Below, piece by piece: positions 6,673 through 13,926 of a stretch of DNA of 64,000 nucleotides (positions are counted from its first letter, which is position 1; every line of letters begins with the position of its first letter). Made by a program: the position numbers and the translations under genes. The DNA is from Paenibacillus cremeus. GTDB lineage: Bacteria; Bacillota; Bacilli; Paenibacillales; NBRC-103111. Below the pieces are notes generated by a model. That model was not told where the DNA came from. It did not search any database and saw only the letters and a program-made list of their open reading frames with translations. Location of the stretch: positions 1 through 64,000 of the forward strand of contig NZ_VNJI01000038.1 of the NCBI RefSeq assembly GCF_007786445.1, given 5' to 3'.

Positions 6673-7166
6673 AGCTAAAGAATCCGGGGTGCGATGCCCC
6701 TTGTCAGCTTGGATACACACTGGGCATACTCCGGAGAATAATAAAGAGCAAGCGTATCGTATCGGAGATCAGAATCGCATATACAATCAGTGGGATGATA
6801 AAGGAGGCTAGATCATCCGCCAGAAACCAAAAAAGGGCAAGTAGGCAAGCATAAACCTGGAAGTATCCGCCGATTGGTACTCGGTGTATGCTTTCAAACG
6901 AAACAATGGGGTGGAGTATTCGGTCGATATCTATGATGGGGAGGGTGGGAAATGAAAACAAAATTTCTTAGTTTGGTCAAAAGTAATAGCTATATATTAT
7001 CCGGAACAATTGCCCAGAAGGGGAGTTGAAATTTAATAATTTGCGATTTTTGTAAAAATAAAAAGATTATAAAAATTTATAATTGATCATTACAGAAATT
7101 CAACATATCCCCGGTATTCGGGTTGTTGCGATCCGACTCGAGTGAAAGTTCTCAAAACAAAAGAAT
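6673..7166. other. Gene-poor stretch with a decayed frame and a 25-codon ORF
   Basis: On the plus strand one frame looks protein-like from about 6720 to a TGA at 6953-6955 but is broken by TAG codons near 6814 and at 6842. Its last block reads WYSVYAFKRNNG then EYSVDIYDGEGGK, so it may be a decayed gene. A strong RBS (GGGGAGGGTGGG, 6938-6949) inside its end precedes an ATG at 6952 opening a 25-codon frame to 7029, overlapping the TGA as ATGA. I cannot tell whether this peptide is made. The rest is AT-rich and includes ATTATAAA-AA-TTTATAAT at 7066-7083. Confidence 0.35.
7066..7083. promoter_or_regulatory. AT-rich inverted repeat downstream of the partition genes
   Basis: ATTATAAA and TTTATAAT are exact inverted copies separated by two bases. 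Similar TTATAA/TATAAA elements recur at 7203-7232 and at 8331-8365 on the two sides of the parA/RHH pair. They could be the centromere-like or operator sites of the RHH protein. This is inferred from recurrence and position only. Confidence 0.35.
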
Positions 7167-7190
7167 AAAGCGCTAGCTCGGCAGCGCTTT
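7167..7190 (-). terminator. Terminator of the parA/RHH operon
   Basis: Read on the minus strand, AAAGCGCT and AGCGCTTT enclose an 8-nt loop and are followed by ATTCTTTTGTTTT. Confidence 0.75.
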
Positions 7191-7226
7191 AGGGTTGAAT
7201 CAGGTTTTTTATAAAATTATAAAAAC

Positions 7227-7508
7227 TTATATCTGGCGATTCAGATATGCTTCCAACGCCATACTTAAGACAGTTGATCTCTTCAGATTCGTTTTTTTGC
7301 AGTATTCCTCGAGATGTTCAAATAGTGCTGTGCTTAGAGAGACGGCTGTTACTTTTACTTTGGACTCCTCTGATTTTTTTGCCGCCGGTTTTTCCGATGA
7401 GAAAAATTTTTCTAGACGATTTGGGCGCCCGGGTAAACTAGAACCAATTAATTTCTTTTTCAGGCTGTTATCTTCGTTATCCAACATATCCATATTTATA
7501 TTCATCAT
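7227..7508 (-). CDS. Ribbon-helix-helix partition partner of ParA
   Basis: A 93-residue protein. The first 50 residues are basic, low in order and rich in Lys and Ser. The C-terminal 43 residues (VKVTAVSLSTALFEHLEEYC, then KRSTVLSMALEAYLNRQI) fit a ribbon-helix-helix fold: one strand followed by two helices. Its start overlaps the ParA stop as ATGA (7505-7508), so it is translationally coupled. The layout matches small RHH centromere-binding proteins of plasmid partition systems such as omega or ParG-type partners: they bind short direct repeats, stimulate the ParA ATPase, and repress their own operon. No replication gene is seen nearby. Confidence 0.7.
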   Translation of the reverse strand: MMNINMDMLDNEDNSLKKKLIGSSLPGRPNRLEKFFSSEKPAAKKSEESKVKVTAVSLSTALFEHLEEYCKKTNLKRSTVLSMALEAYLNRQI

Positions 7509-8314
7509 GGATTTACCTCATTTTGTTTTAGAGCGAATGAAATACGGTAATTAACCGCACGGATGTCGTTCATGACATTGTCAGCGTATTTGTTACGAGT
7601 ACGATTGAGCATAACACCTTCATTTTTGGTCGTAGTCACCGTTTTTGAATAGCGGACATTCCCTAAAAACTTAGCCTCCGGCACCCCGAGATCGATAAGT
7701 GTTTGTTTCATTATTTTAAGTTGCTCATTTACTTTAAACCCCAACTCCACCTTATTAAACATAATCCCATAATCGATTACGTACCCGGCTTGTTGGTAAT
7801 CCGTGATGATTTGGCAACAACGGTTGGCGCCATCAACGGCATCTTTATCCACTTCACTAGGTATTAGGCAGTAGTCGGAGGCAGCAATCGCGTAGTGGAC
7901 TAGTTCGGTCGTTGCCGTCGGGTGCGAATCAATAAAGATGAGGTCAAAAGCCTTCTTGAGCGGCTCAATTTTACTGCTTAGTACCTGCAGTTGTTTTACC
8001 TTGGGAATGTTCTGATTGACCCAATCTGAAAAACTGCAGATACGTTCGTCTGAAGGAATATAGTGGATGTTGCTGTCTCCAAATTGTTGGATGACCTCGC
8101 TTGGTTTTGCATCGCCGATGAACCAATCATAAGCACTTTTTTTAAACGAATCTCGGTCGCGCAGAAAACCTGTAGCGATGGAGCTATTTTCACATGTATC
8201 AATGATGCAGACCTTTTTTCCCAACTCATTAGCGACAAGAGACAATAGTTTCACGGTAGTACTTTTTCCAACGCCGCCCTTCGTGCTGAATACATTGATA
8301 ACTTGTCCAATCAC
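7505..8314 (-). CDS. parA: ParA-family partition ATPase
   Basis: A 269-residue ATPase of the small ParA/Soj class. The deviant Walker A motif STKGGVGKST lies at residues 9-18 with its signature Lys, the Walker A' region is VCIIDTCENSS, and Walker B is FDLIFIDSHPT. The GTG at 8314 is chosen because GGGGGG at 8320-8326 gives proper spacing and the motif starts 10 residues in; the frame continues upstream without an RBS. It lacks the N-terminal helix-turn-helix of larger plasmid ParA proteins, so a separate partner must bind DNA, which fits the overlapping RHH gene. Together they would segregate a plasmid or integrative element; here they are probably a remnant stabilising mobile DNA. Confidence 0.85.
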   Translation of the reverse strand: MIGQVINVFSTKGGVGKSTTVKLLSLVANELGKKVCIIDTCENSSIATGFLRDRDSFKKSAYDWFIGDAKPSEVIQQFGDSNIHYIPSDERICSFSDWVNQNIPKVKQLQVLSSKIEPLKKAFDLIFIDSHPTATTELVHYAIAASDYCLIPSEVDKDAVDGANRCCQIITDYQQAGYVIDYGIMFNKVELGFKVNEQLKIMKQTLIDLGVPEAKFLGNVRYSKTVTTTKNEGVMLNRTRNKYADNVMNDIRAVNYRISFALKQNEVNP

Positions 8315-8330
8315 AAAATCCCCCCCTTTT

Positions 8331-8365
8331 ATATTCTTTATAATAGTTATAAAGCTATAAATATC
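8331..8365. promoter_or_regulatory. TTATAA-type repeats upstream of parA
   Basis: Just upstream of parA the plus strand carries TTTATAAT, TTATAAA and CTATAAAT at 8-9 bp intervals. On the minus strand these overlap the likely promoter. They resemble the AT-rich elements at the other end of the operon, so autoregulation by the RHH protein is plausible. Confidence 0.35.
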
Positions 8366-8430
8366 CTTTAAAGTTCCAAAGAGAATTTCTTGGAGTAGTA
8401 ATATTGCCCGGCAGAGACGCCTAAACAAAA

Positions 8431-8463
8431 AAAAGTCCGGGTCTTATTCAGTCCCGGACTTTT
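8431..8463. terminator. Bidirectional terminator
   Basis: AAAAGTCCGGG (8431-8441) and CCCGGACTTTT (8453-8463) form a perfect 11-bp stem with an 11-nt loop; an A-run precedes it and T residues close it. The stem overlaps the last codons of the serine recombinase fragment. Confidence 0.75.
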
Positions 8464-8545
8464 CTTCATATATGTGTACACGCCGATAAAAGGTATTCTT
8501 CTTTAAGCCCAACCGATGCATGGCTTCGACCGCCGTAATTTCATT
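8444..8545 (-). pseudogene. C-terminal helix-turn-helix fragment of a serine recombinase
   Basis: The minus strand down to the TAA at 8444-8446 codes for EITAVEAMHRLGLKKNTFYR followed by RVHIYEE and a short tail. This matches the C-terminal helix-turn-helix of Tn552/resolvase-type serine recombinases, where EAM-x-x-L-x-L-x-x-NTFYRR-V is a familiar pattern. The catalytic N-terminal domain is absent. At about 8545 the sequence passes directly into the start of a DNA ligase gene on the opposite strand, so this is a recombination junction. Confidence 0.65.
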
Positions 8546-8790
8546 AAAGCCGATGCTTTTACATAAATCCACCGCGCCGCTGGCAGGCGACTATATCCAT
8601 CAGCTCAAGTACGACGGGTTTCGCTGCCTGCTTCATGTGGGGAGCTGCGGCAAAATTAAGCTCTACACCCGGCAACAAAACGACTGCACGCTAAGTTTCC
8701 CAGAGTTTGCCGGCGTCCAGTTGCCGGAGGGAACGATCCTAGACGGTGAGATGATTGCGCTGGGCGAAGACGGGAAGCCGGTATTGAAGC
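8546..8790 (+). pseudogene. ATP-dependent DNA ligase, N-terminal half (disrupted)
   Basis: This codes for the first about 80 residues of a LigD/LigB-type ATP-dependent ligase: PMLLHK, the adenylation motif I QLKYDGFR with its Lys, and motif III ILDGEMIAL. The coding frame breaks near 8783, where CCGGTATT-GAAGCC lacks one base relative to the expected P-V-F-E-A. Coding similarity stops at 8790, exactly where a 10-bp inverted repeat begins. The remainder of the gene (motif IV onward) lies at 15050-15638 on the same strand. Its own start codon is lost at the junction with the recombinase fragment. The gene is dead. Confidence 0.8.
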
Positions 8791-8800
8791 CTTGTCCAGT
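8791..8800 (+). repeat. Left 10-bp inverted repeat of the segment splitting the ligase gene
   Basis: CTTGTCCAGT here is the exact inverse of ACTGGACAAG at 15040-15049. The two copies sit at the two breakpoints of the ligase gene. They look like terminal inverted repeats, but no target-site duplication and no transposase is seen. Confidence 0.55.
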
Positions 8801-8945
8801 TTTAAAAAAGGGCAGAAATAAAAAGAACCTTATCGAATAAGACTTGTCATATTGTTCGCCCTTTTATTAAGGGCAAAGTGAAGGAGATGCCTTTTCCGGA
8901 TCGTTTGCAACTTCGTCGTTTTTTCAAAAATAGGAATTTTCGCAT

Positions 8946-8977
8946 AAAAAAACTGCCCCAAAAACTATTTGGGACAG
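8946..8977 (-). terminator. Terminator of the aldo/keto reductase operon
   Basis: On the minus strand CTGTCCCAAA and TTTGGGGCAG pair with one mismatch around a 5-nt loop and are followed by seven T residues. It lies 20 bases after the stop of the last operon gene. Confidence 0.8.
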
Positions 8978-8997
8978 CAGCTAAACTTTTGGTTATG

Positions 8998-9978
8998 TCA
9001 GTTTGCACCAACTACTTGATGTGGCACATACGGCTCTTCCACGTACGCAATTTCTTCAGGCGTTAACTTCAACAAAAGCGCACCTACCGCATCTTCAAGG
9101 TGAGACGCCTTCGTAGTACCGACAATAGGTGCTGTTACCGGTTGTTTTTGCAATAACCATGAAAGTGCGATTCGAGTGCGGGGAACTCCATGTTTTTCTG
9201 CAAGTTCCGCTACGCGATCCACAATCAATTGATCAGCATCCGCCATCGCATCGTATTTCATTTTTTGAACTTGATCAGTATCGGAACGATGTGTTCTTTC
9301 CCCACGATCGCGCGTCAATCTTCCTGATGCAAGCGGGCTATACGGAATCACACCGATTTTTTCATCCCTACAAAGGGGCAACATCTCGCGTTCCTCTTCA
9401 CGGTATATAAGGTTTAAATGATTCTGCATCGATACAAACCGCGTCCACCCATTCTTCTCTGCCACATGAAGCGCCTTCAAGAACTGCCAGGCATACATCG
9501 CTGAAGCACCAATGTATCTTGCTTTGCCCGCCTTCACGACATCATGCAGGGCTTCCATGGTCTCTTCAATAGGAGTAGTGTAGTCCCATCGATGGATTTG
9601 ATACAAATCGACGTAGTCGGTTCCCAGTCTCTTGAGGCTTTTATCAATTTCACTTAATATTGCTTTTCGGGATAGTCCAGCACCATTTGGACCTTGATGC
9701 ATACGGTGAAATACCTTTGTCGCGATGACAACTTCATCACGATTAGCATAATCCTTAAGAGCCCTTCCAACGATTTCCTCGCTCGTTCCATCTGCATACA
9801 CATTTGCCGTATCAAAAAAGTTGATACCTAATTCAAGAGCTTTTTTAATGATAGGACGACTTCCCTCCTCATCAAGTACCCAATGATGATGCCACCTCTC
9901 TGCTACACCAAAGCTCATACAACCAAGACAGATACGAGATACATCCAAACCGGTGTTTCCAAGTTTCGTAAACTCCAT
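8998..9978 (-). CDS. Aldo/keto reductase
   Basis: A 326-residue NADPH-dependent oxidoreductase with a TIM-barrel fold, at the usual length for the YajO/YhdN-like branch. The catalytic tetrad is visible: Asp and Tyr in NFFDTANVYADG, Lys in VIATKVFH, and His in YQIHRWD. The C-terminal cofactor segment PVTAPIVGTTKASHLEDAVG is present. It starts with ATG at 9978 behind AAAGGAGTG. It is the last gene of a minus-strand operon with an MFS exporter, SDR, carboxymuconolactone decarboxylase-like protein, cupin and a second aldo/keto reductase, so reduction of a reactive carbonyl is likely. Substrate unknown. Confidence 0.9.
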   Translation of the reverse strand: MEFTKLGNTGLDVSRICLGCMSFGVAERWHHHWVLDEEGSRPIIKKALELGINFFDTANVYADGTSEEIVGRALKDYANRDEVVIATKVFHRMHQGPNGAGLSRKAILSEIDKSLKRLGTDYVDLYQIHRWDYTTPIEETMEALHDVVKAGKARYIGASAMYAWQFLKALHVAEKNGWTRFVSMQNHLNLIYREEEREMLPLCRDEKIGVIPYSPLASGRLTRDRGERTHRSDTDQVQKMKYDAMADADQLIVDRVAELAEKHGVPRTRIALSWLLQKQPVTAPIVGTTKASHLEDAVGALLLKLTPEEIAYVEEPYVPHQVVGAN

Positions 9979-10008
9979 TACGAAAACACTCCTTTGAGTC
10001 TGATATCT

Positions 10009-11205
10009 TTAAGTAGTCACTACTTCAATATCTTTATGAGGTCTTATACACCATAAGATAAAGAGCGAAACAATTATAATTGCCAGACACGCCCAATAGA
10101 CGTCACGAAACCCTGCATACTGAGCAATGATACCACCGCTTAAATTCCCCACTAACCTTCCAATAATGGACCCGTTATAATAGATCGATGTGGACAGCCC
10201 AGGTGAATTTGGGAGCAACTCCGTGAAATAGCTTAGTCCATTGCCCATAACAATCGCAACAAACACCGCCTGCAAAAGCTGTGCCGCCATCAGCTGCCAG
10301 GAATGGGTTGAAACACTTAAGATAATGTTGTAAGTTATTGCGATAACGCAGGCGCTGATCATCAAAGTATGGTTCGATATCTTTCTGCCCAGGGCTCCTA
10401 GTGCGAACATAATGGGGATCTCCAAACCAGCACAAAGACTAACAACAAATCCGACATCGGCATGCGTACCGTGAATCTCGTTTACAATGAACAATGGTGT
10501 GACGATGCCGTTAATGGCATTGACCGCAAATAGAATGATGAAGGCAATCAACGGATACCAGATCTGCCTGCGTTTGAGTGGAGTTGTGCCTATACCCGGT
10601 CTCTTTTTTTGAACGGCACCTTTTTTAGGCAGAAATAGAACCACAAGTAATGCAACTGTAAGAAAAATGGCGAAAGTCCCTATAAAGAGTCCTTTGTATC
10701 CGAAAGATCCTAGAATGATGGTTCCGATCAAAGGACCCCCCAGGAATCCCAGCGATACAAGTGATCGTAAAGCGGACATTGCAAAAGTCTTGTCATCGGA
10801 GTTGCTTTCAATTGCCGCTTCCTGAGCATAGGCATAAATTTGAGGCATCGCGGCTGCCCCCAAACCACTAAAGAAACTAACGGTAATTAGTAAAATTAAG
10901 AAATTGTCAAATACTAAATATGAACCGTAGCCCAATGCAGAAGAAACTGTGGCTAAAATAATAATTAATTTTCGGTCAAGACTGAGATCCGAGTGTTTAC
11001 CAATTAAGGAGTTCGCGACTACACCGCTCAATGAACTCACGGCTGTAAAAACACCGAAGAGTCCCGCATTTATTCTCAAGTCCTCAGTGAAATAGAGAGC
11101 CAAGTATGGCAGAGTAATTGATATTCCAGTGCCAACTAAGAGAACACAAATAACAAATAAACTATATCCCTTGATTTCAAATAGTTTTTTTAGACGTGTA
11201 TGCAA
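10009..11205 (-). CDS. MFS transporter, sugar-efflux-like
   Basis: A 398-residue membrane protein with about 12 predicted helices in two halves separated by a basic central loop (LPKKGAVQKKRPG). The overall pattern, including the first helix ending in LPYLALYFTEDL, resembles the sugar efflux (SET) branch of the major facilitator superfamily. It starts at a TTG (11205) with AGGAGG a few bases upstream, overlapping the end of the SDR gene; the gap between the two genes is 10 nt. In this operon it may export a product or a toxic carbonyl compound. Substrate not determinable. Confidence 0.85.
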   Translation of the reverse strand: MHTRLKKLFEIKGYSLFVICVLLVGTGISITLPYLALYFTEDLRINAGLFGVFTAVSSLSGVVANSLIGKHSDLSLDRKLIIILATVSSALGYGSYLVFDNFLILLITVSFFSGLGAAAMPQIYAYAQEAAIESNSDDKTFAMSALRSLVSLGFLGGPLIGTIILGSFGYKGLFIGTFAIFLTVALLVVLFLPKKGAVQKKRPGIGTTPLKRRQIWYPLIAFIILFAVNAINGIVTPLFIVNEIHGTHADVGFVVSLCAGLEIPIMFALGALGRKISNHTLMISACVIAITYNIILSVSTHSWQLMAAQLLQAVFVAIVMGNGLSYFTELLPNSPGLSTSIYYNGSIIGRLVGNLSGGIIAQYAGFRDVYWACLAIIIVSLFILWCIRPHKDIEVVTT

Positions 11206-11215
11206 CTTTAACCTC

Positions 11216-11959
11216 CTACCGCTCTTGGTGCGTAGGACGAATAATCATTTCATTAATCGCTACATCTGATGGTTGCTCGATTGCATATGCAATGGCACGG
11301 GCAATGCTTTCAGCGTCAATCGCAAGATCTTCATATAATTTATCGATTCCAGGTTTTAGATCGATATCAGTAATGGACTGCGTCAACTCGCTCTTAACTG
11401 CTCCTGGTGAAATAATGGTTGAACGGATGTTGTTGCCGTACTCTTCTTTACGCAGTCCTTCAGAAATAGCCCGTACAGCAAACTTCGTTCCGGCATAAAC
11501 AGTGCTTCCAGCCCCAACGAAGTGTCCAGCTACTGAAGACAGATTGATAATGTGACCCGATTTACGTTCTCTCATCGAAGGTAGTACTGCCGCGATGCCA
11601 TAAAGAACACCTTTAATGTTTACGTCAATCATTTTGTTCCAGTCATCAATTTTCTTCTTATAAAGGAACGAATGCGGCATGACGCCCGCATTATTAACTA
11701 ATACGTCGATTTGTCCAAATTCTTTAAGCGCATATTCCGCAAGCTCTTCCATTTGTTCAGACGACGTCACATCTGTTACTTTGTAAATCGCTTGCCCGCC
11801 ATGATTTCGAATCTCTTCTTGCAGTTTCATTAATCGATCTTCACGACGAGCAGCTAGTACCAATTTCGCGCCTTTGGATGCGAGTTCTTTTGCTGTAGCT
11901 TCTCCAATACCGCTGGAGGCACCAGTAATAATGACAACCTTATTTTGATTATTAGGCAT
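11216..11959 (-). CDS. Short-chain dehydrogenase/reductase
   Basis: A 247-residue classical SDR. The nucleotide-binding motif is TGASSGIG near the N-terminus; NNAG follows at mid-length. The catalytic Ser is in NLSSVAGHFVG, and Tyr and Lys in YAGTK. The ATG at 11959 is chosen over an in-frame one 12 nt upstream because that codon is part of the ribosome binding site (AAAGGATGG). It stands between the carboxymuconolactone decarboxylase-like gene and the exporter. Proteins of this branch reduce small ketones or aldehydes with NADPH. Substrate unknown. Confidence 0.9.
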   Translation of the reverse strand: MPNNQNKVVIITGASSGIGEATAKELASKGAKLVLAARREDRLMKLQEEIRNHGGQAIYKVTDVTSSEQMEELAEYALKEFGQIDVLVNNAGVMPHSFLYKKKIDDWNKMIDVNIKGVLYGIAAVLPSMRERKSGHIINLSSVAGHFVGAGSTVYAGTKFAVRAISEGLRKEEYGNNIRSTIISPGAVKSELTQSITDIDLKPGIDKLYEDLAIDAESIARAIAYAIEQPSDVAINEMIIRPTHQER

Positions 11960-11994
11960 TGTAAAAACCATCCTTTTTTTAAAAAAATCTCAAT

Positions 11995-12321
11995 CTATTT
12001 CGAAAACACTTCTTTTGCAACTAACATGGCAGACATCGCCTTCGCCCAACCAGCGTAAAAAGCAAGATGAGTTATTGCTTCAATGAGTTCTTCTTCCGTA
12101 AGACCGTTTTGTTTTGCTAAATTTAAATGCGATTTCAGTTGTTCTGTATTTCCACCAGTTAATAAAGAGGAAACAGTAATTAAACTGCGGTCACGAGGGG
12201 AAAGCTCATTCTTACGCGCCCATACATCTCCAAACAAAACATCGTCGGTTAATTGCGCGAGTTTTGGCGCAATATCTCCGATCAGTTTTTGTGCAACAGT
12301 AGGTTCTTTAGAATTGGACAT
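11995..12321 (-). CDS. Carboxymuconolactone decarboxylase family protein
   Basis: A 108-residue all-helical protein of the CMD/AhpD-like family, similar in size to YurZ-type members. The core block DRSLITVSSLLTGGNTEQLK and the later LTEEELIEAITHLAFYAGW are characteristic. It lacks the paired Cys of true AhpD disulfide reductases, having none in the active-site stretch, so a peroxidase-linked role is not supported. Genes of this type commonly sit with aldo/keto reductases and cupins in AraC-regulated carbonyl-stress operons. RBS AAAGAGTGA precedes the ATG at 12321. Confidence 0.85.
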   Translation of the reverse strand: MSNSKEPTVAQKLIGDIAPKLAQLTDDVLFGDVWARKNELSPRDRSLITVSSLLTGGNTEQLKSHLNLAKQNGLTEEELIEAITHLAFYAGWAKAMSAMLVAKEVFSK

Positions 12322-12339
12322 TTTATATCACTCTTTCGA

Positions 12340-12756
12340 TTATTTTAAATTGTTATATTCTTCGTCTGTTACGGGCTCTAACCATTCGACGGCTCCCGCT
12401 TGGACGTTTGTATTTATCGCGATATGCGTAAACCAGCTATCCGGTGTAGCGCCATGCCAATGTTTCGCATCTGGCAGAATCTTTACTACATCTCCTTCGT
12501 GAAGCTCTTGTACATGTTTGCCCTCTTCCTGATAATATCCTTTGCCTCCGGTAACAAGCAGAATCTGCCCGCCGGGGTGCTTATGCCAATTATTTCTCGC
12601 ACGTGGTTCAAAAGTTACATTAACTATAGGGCAATTAAAGATATTGTCGTGAGGAACCAGCATTTCAAGAAAGGCTGCCCCGATGAAATAGTCATTTGAA
12701 ACTTTAACACCTTTCGGGAAAATTACACTTTCGCTTTTATCTTGAATATTTGACAT
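12340..12756 (-). CDS. Cupin-domain protein
   Basis: A 138-residue single-domain cupin. Motif 1 is NWHKHPGGQILLVTGGKGYY with two His ligands and motif 2 is GDVVKILPDAKHWHGA. The ATG at 12756 is chosen because AAAGGATG lies 9 nt upstream; longer readings have no RBS. The protein resembles small cupins, often annotated as carbonic-anhydrase- or isomerase-like, that accompany CMD proteins and aldo/keto reductases in other firmicutes and proteobacteria. Reaction unknown. Confidence 0.85.
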   Translation of the reverse strand: MSNIQDKSESVIFPKGVKVSNDYFIGAAFLEMLVPHDNIFNCPIVNVTFEPRARNNWHKHPGGQILLVTGGKGYYQEEGKHVQELHEGDVVKILPDAKHWHGATPDSWFTHIAINTNVQAGAVEWLEPVTDEEYNNLK

Positions 12757-12844
12757 ACTAGAGAACATCCTTTCAGACGAATGTTGCTTGTATAATGAGA
12801 AAAGCGTGTGAATCCTCAGATTACAGGCTTTAATAAGAAGATCT

Positions 12845-13696
12845 TTAAATATCAAGTTTCCGGGTACCGATCCATCTCACCATTGCAGGATCGCGATGTG
12901 AGAAGAACAGGCTCTGTTTAGTATCTAACGCAGCAATCTTCTCCATATCCTCTTGATTTAATTCAAAATCAAAGATGTTGAAGTTCTCGATAATTCTCTC
13001 TTTACGAACTGACTTTGGAATCACAACGACATCTCTTTGGGTCAACCAACGTAAAACCACCTGAGCAACGGATTTATTATATTTGCCCGCAATGGATACC
13101 AATGCCTCATTGTGGAACAAGTTATTTTTCCCTTCAGCAAAAGGTGCCCAAGATTCGATCTGAACATTGTTCTCCTTCATGAATTTTGCATTTTCGATTT
13201 GTTGGTTGAAAGGATGCGTTTCGACCTGATTTACAGCAGGAGTTACTTGATTATGAAGAATCAAATCGATCAGACGATCCTCATGGAAGTTACTTACGCC
13301 AATTGCACGGACCTTCCCTTCAAGGTAGAACTCCTCCATGGCGCGCCAAGATCCATGCACATCGCCATATGGCTGATGAATTAAATACAAATCCAAATAA
13401 TCTAATTGCAATCTTTTCAATGATTTTTCAAATGCTAGTTTTGTACGCTCATAACCAGTATCCTGAACCCAAAGTTTCGTTGTGATGAACAATTCCTCTC
13501 TTGCCACGCCGCTACGTTTGATTGCTCTACCAACGGCTTCTTCATTTTGATAAGAGGCAGCCGTGTCAATCAGGCGATAACCTGCTATAATCGCGTCATA
13601 AACTGCTTGTTCGCATTCATTTGGATCTACCATTTGAAAAACACCGAAGCCAAGTATTGGCATCTCAACGCCATTGTTCAAAATTACTTTTTGCAT
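12845..13696 (-). CDS. Aldo/keto reductase of the AKR5/DkgA-like branch
   Basis: A 283-residue reductase, the first gene of the operon. The opening motif is VEMPILGFGVFQM; the catalytic tetrad is Asp in RLIDTAASY with Tyr, Lys in ITTKLWVQD, and His in YLIHQPYGD. The C-terminal cofactor block is VVVIPKSVRKERIIENFNIF. Relatives such as YvgN and DkgA reduce glyoxal, methylglyoxal and 2,5-diketogluconate. GGAGG sits just upstream of the ATG at 13696. The gene is divergent from the AraC regulator, with 230 bases between the two starts. E. coli YqhC, of the same regulator type, activates a DkgA-type gene in response to aldehydes. Confidence 0.9.
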   Translation of the reverse strand: MQKVILNNGVEMPILGFGVFQMVDPNECEQAVYDAIIAGYRLIDTAASYQNEEAVGRAIKRSGVAREELFITTKLWVQDTGYERTKLAFEKSLKRLQLDYLDLYLIHQPYGDVHGSWRAMEEFYLEGKVRAIGVSNFHEDRLIDLILHNQVTPAVNQVETHPFNQQIENAKFMKENNVQIESWAPFAEGKNNLFHNEALVSIAGKYNKSVAQVVLRWLTQRDVVVIPKSVRKERIIENFNIFDFELNQEDMEKIAALDTKQSLFFSHRDPAMVRWIGTRKLDI

Positions 13697-13885
13697 ATAA
13701 AATCCTCCATTTTTTTGAAACTGTTTTGTGAATCGGATTTGATCTTATCCACTACATCCACAACAGGCATCCGTCGCCGTGCTCATTCTTATTATGCACC
13801 AAATGAATTGGTATCTCTTAGCCTATTCGTCGCAAATGTTTGCCTAATCCTCTCGCAACAACTTCCGATACAAATGAATATGCAT

Positions 13886-13891
13886 TATAAT
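13886..13891 (+). promoter_or_regulatory. -10 element of the AraC regulator promoter
   Basis: TATAAT at 13886-13891 lies 35 bases before the AraC start; a weak -35 (TTCCGA, 13863-13868) is at 17-bp spacing. AAGGAGG at 13915-13921 fixes the start at 13927. Confidence 0.5.
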
Positions 13892-13926
13892 GAAACTACC
13901 AAGGATTGAAGAATAAGGAGGATATT

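Noticed and set aside
6704..6961. Minus-strand 85-codon hydrophobic frame
   Set aside because: TTG start without an RBS; hydrophobicity arises from the antisense of a Lys/Asn/Asp-rich plus frame.
8878..9066. Small plus-strand ORF with an AAGGAG before an ATG
   Set aside because: It runs through the reductase operon's terminator and into its antisense; no similarity recognised.
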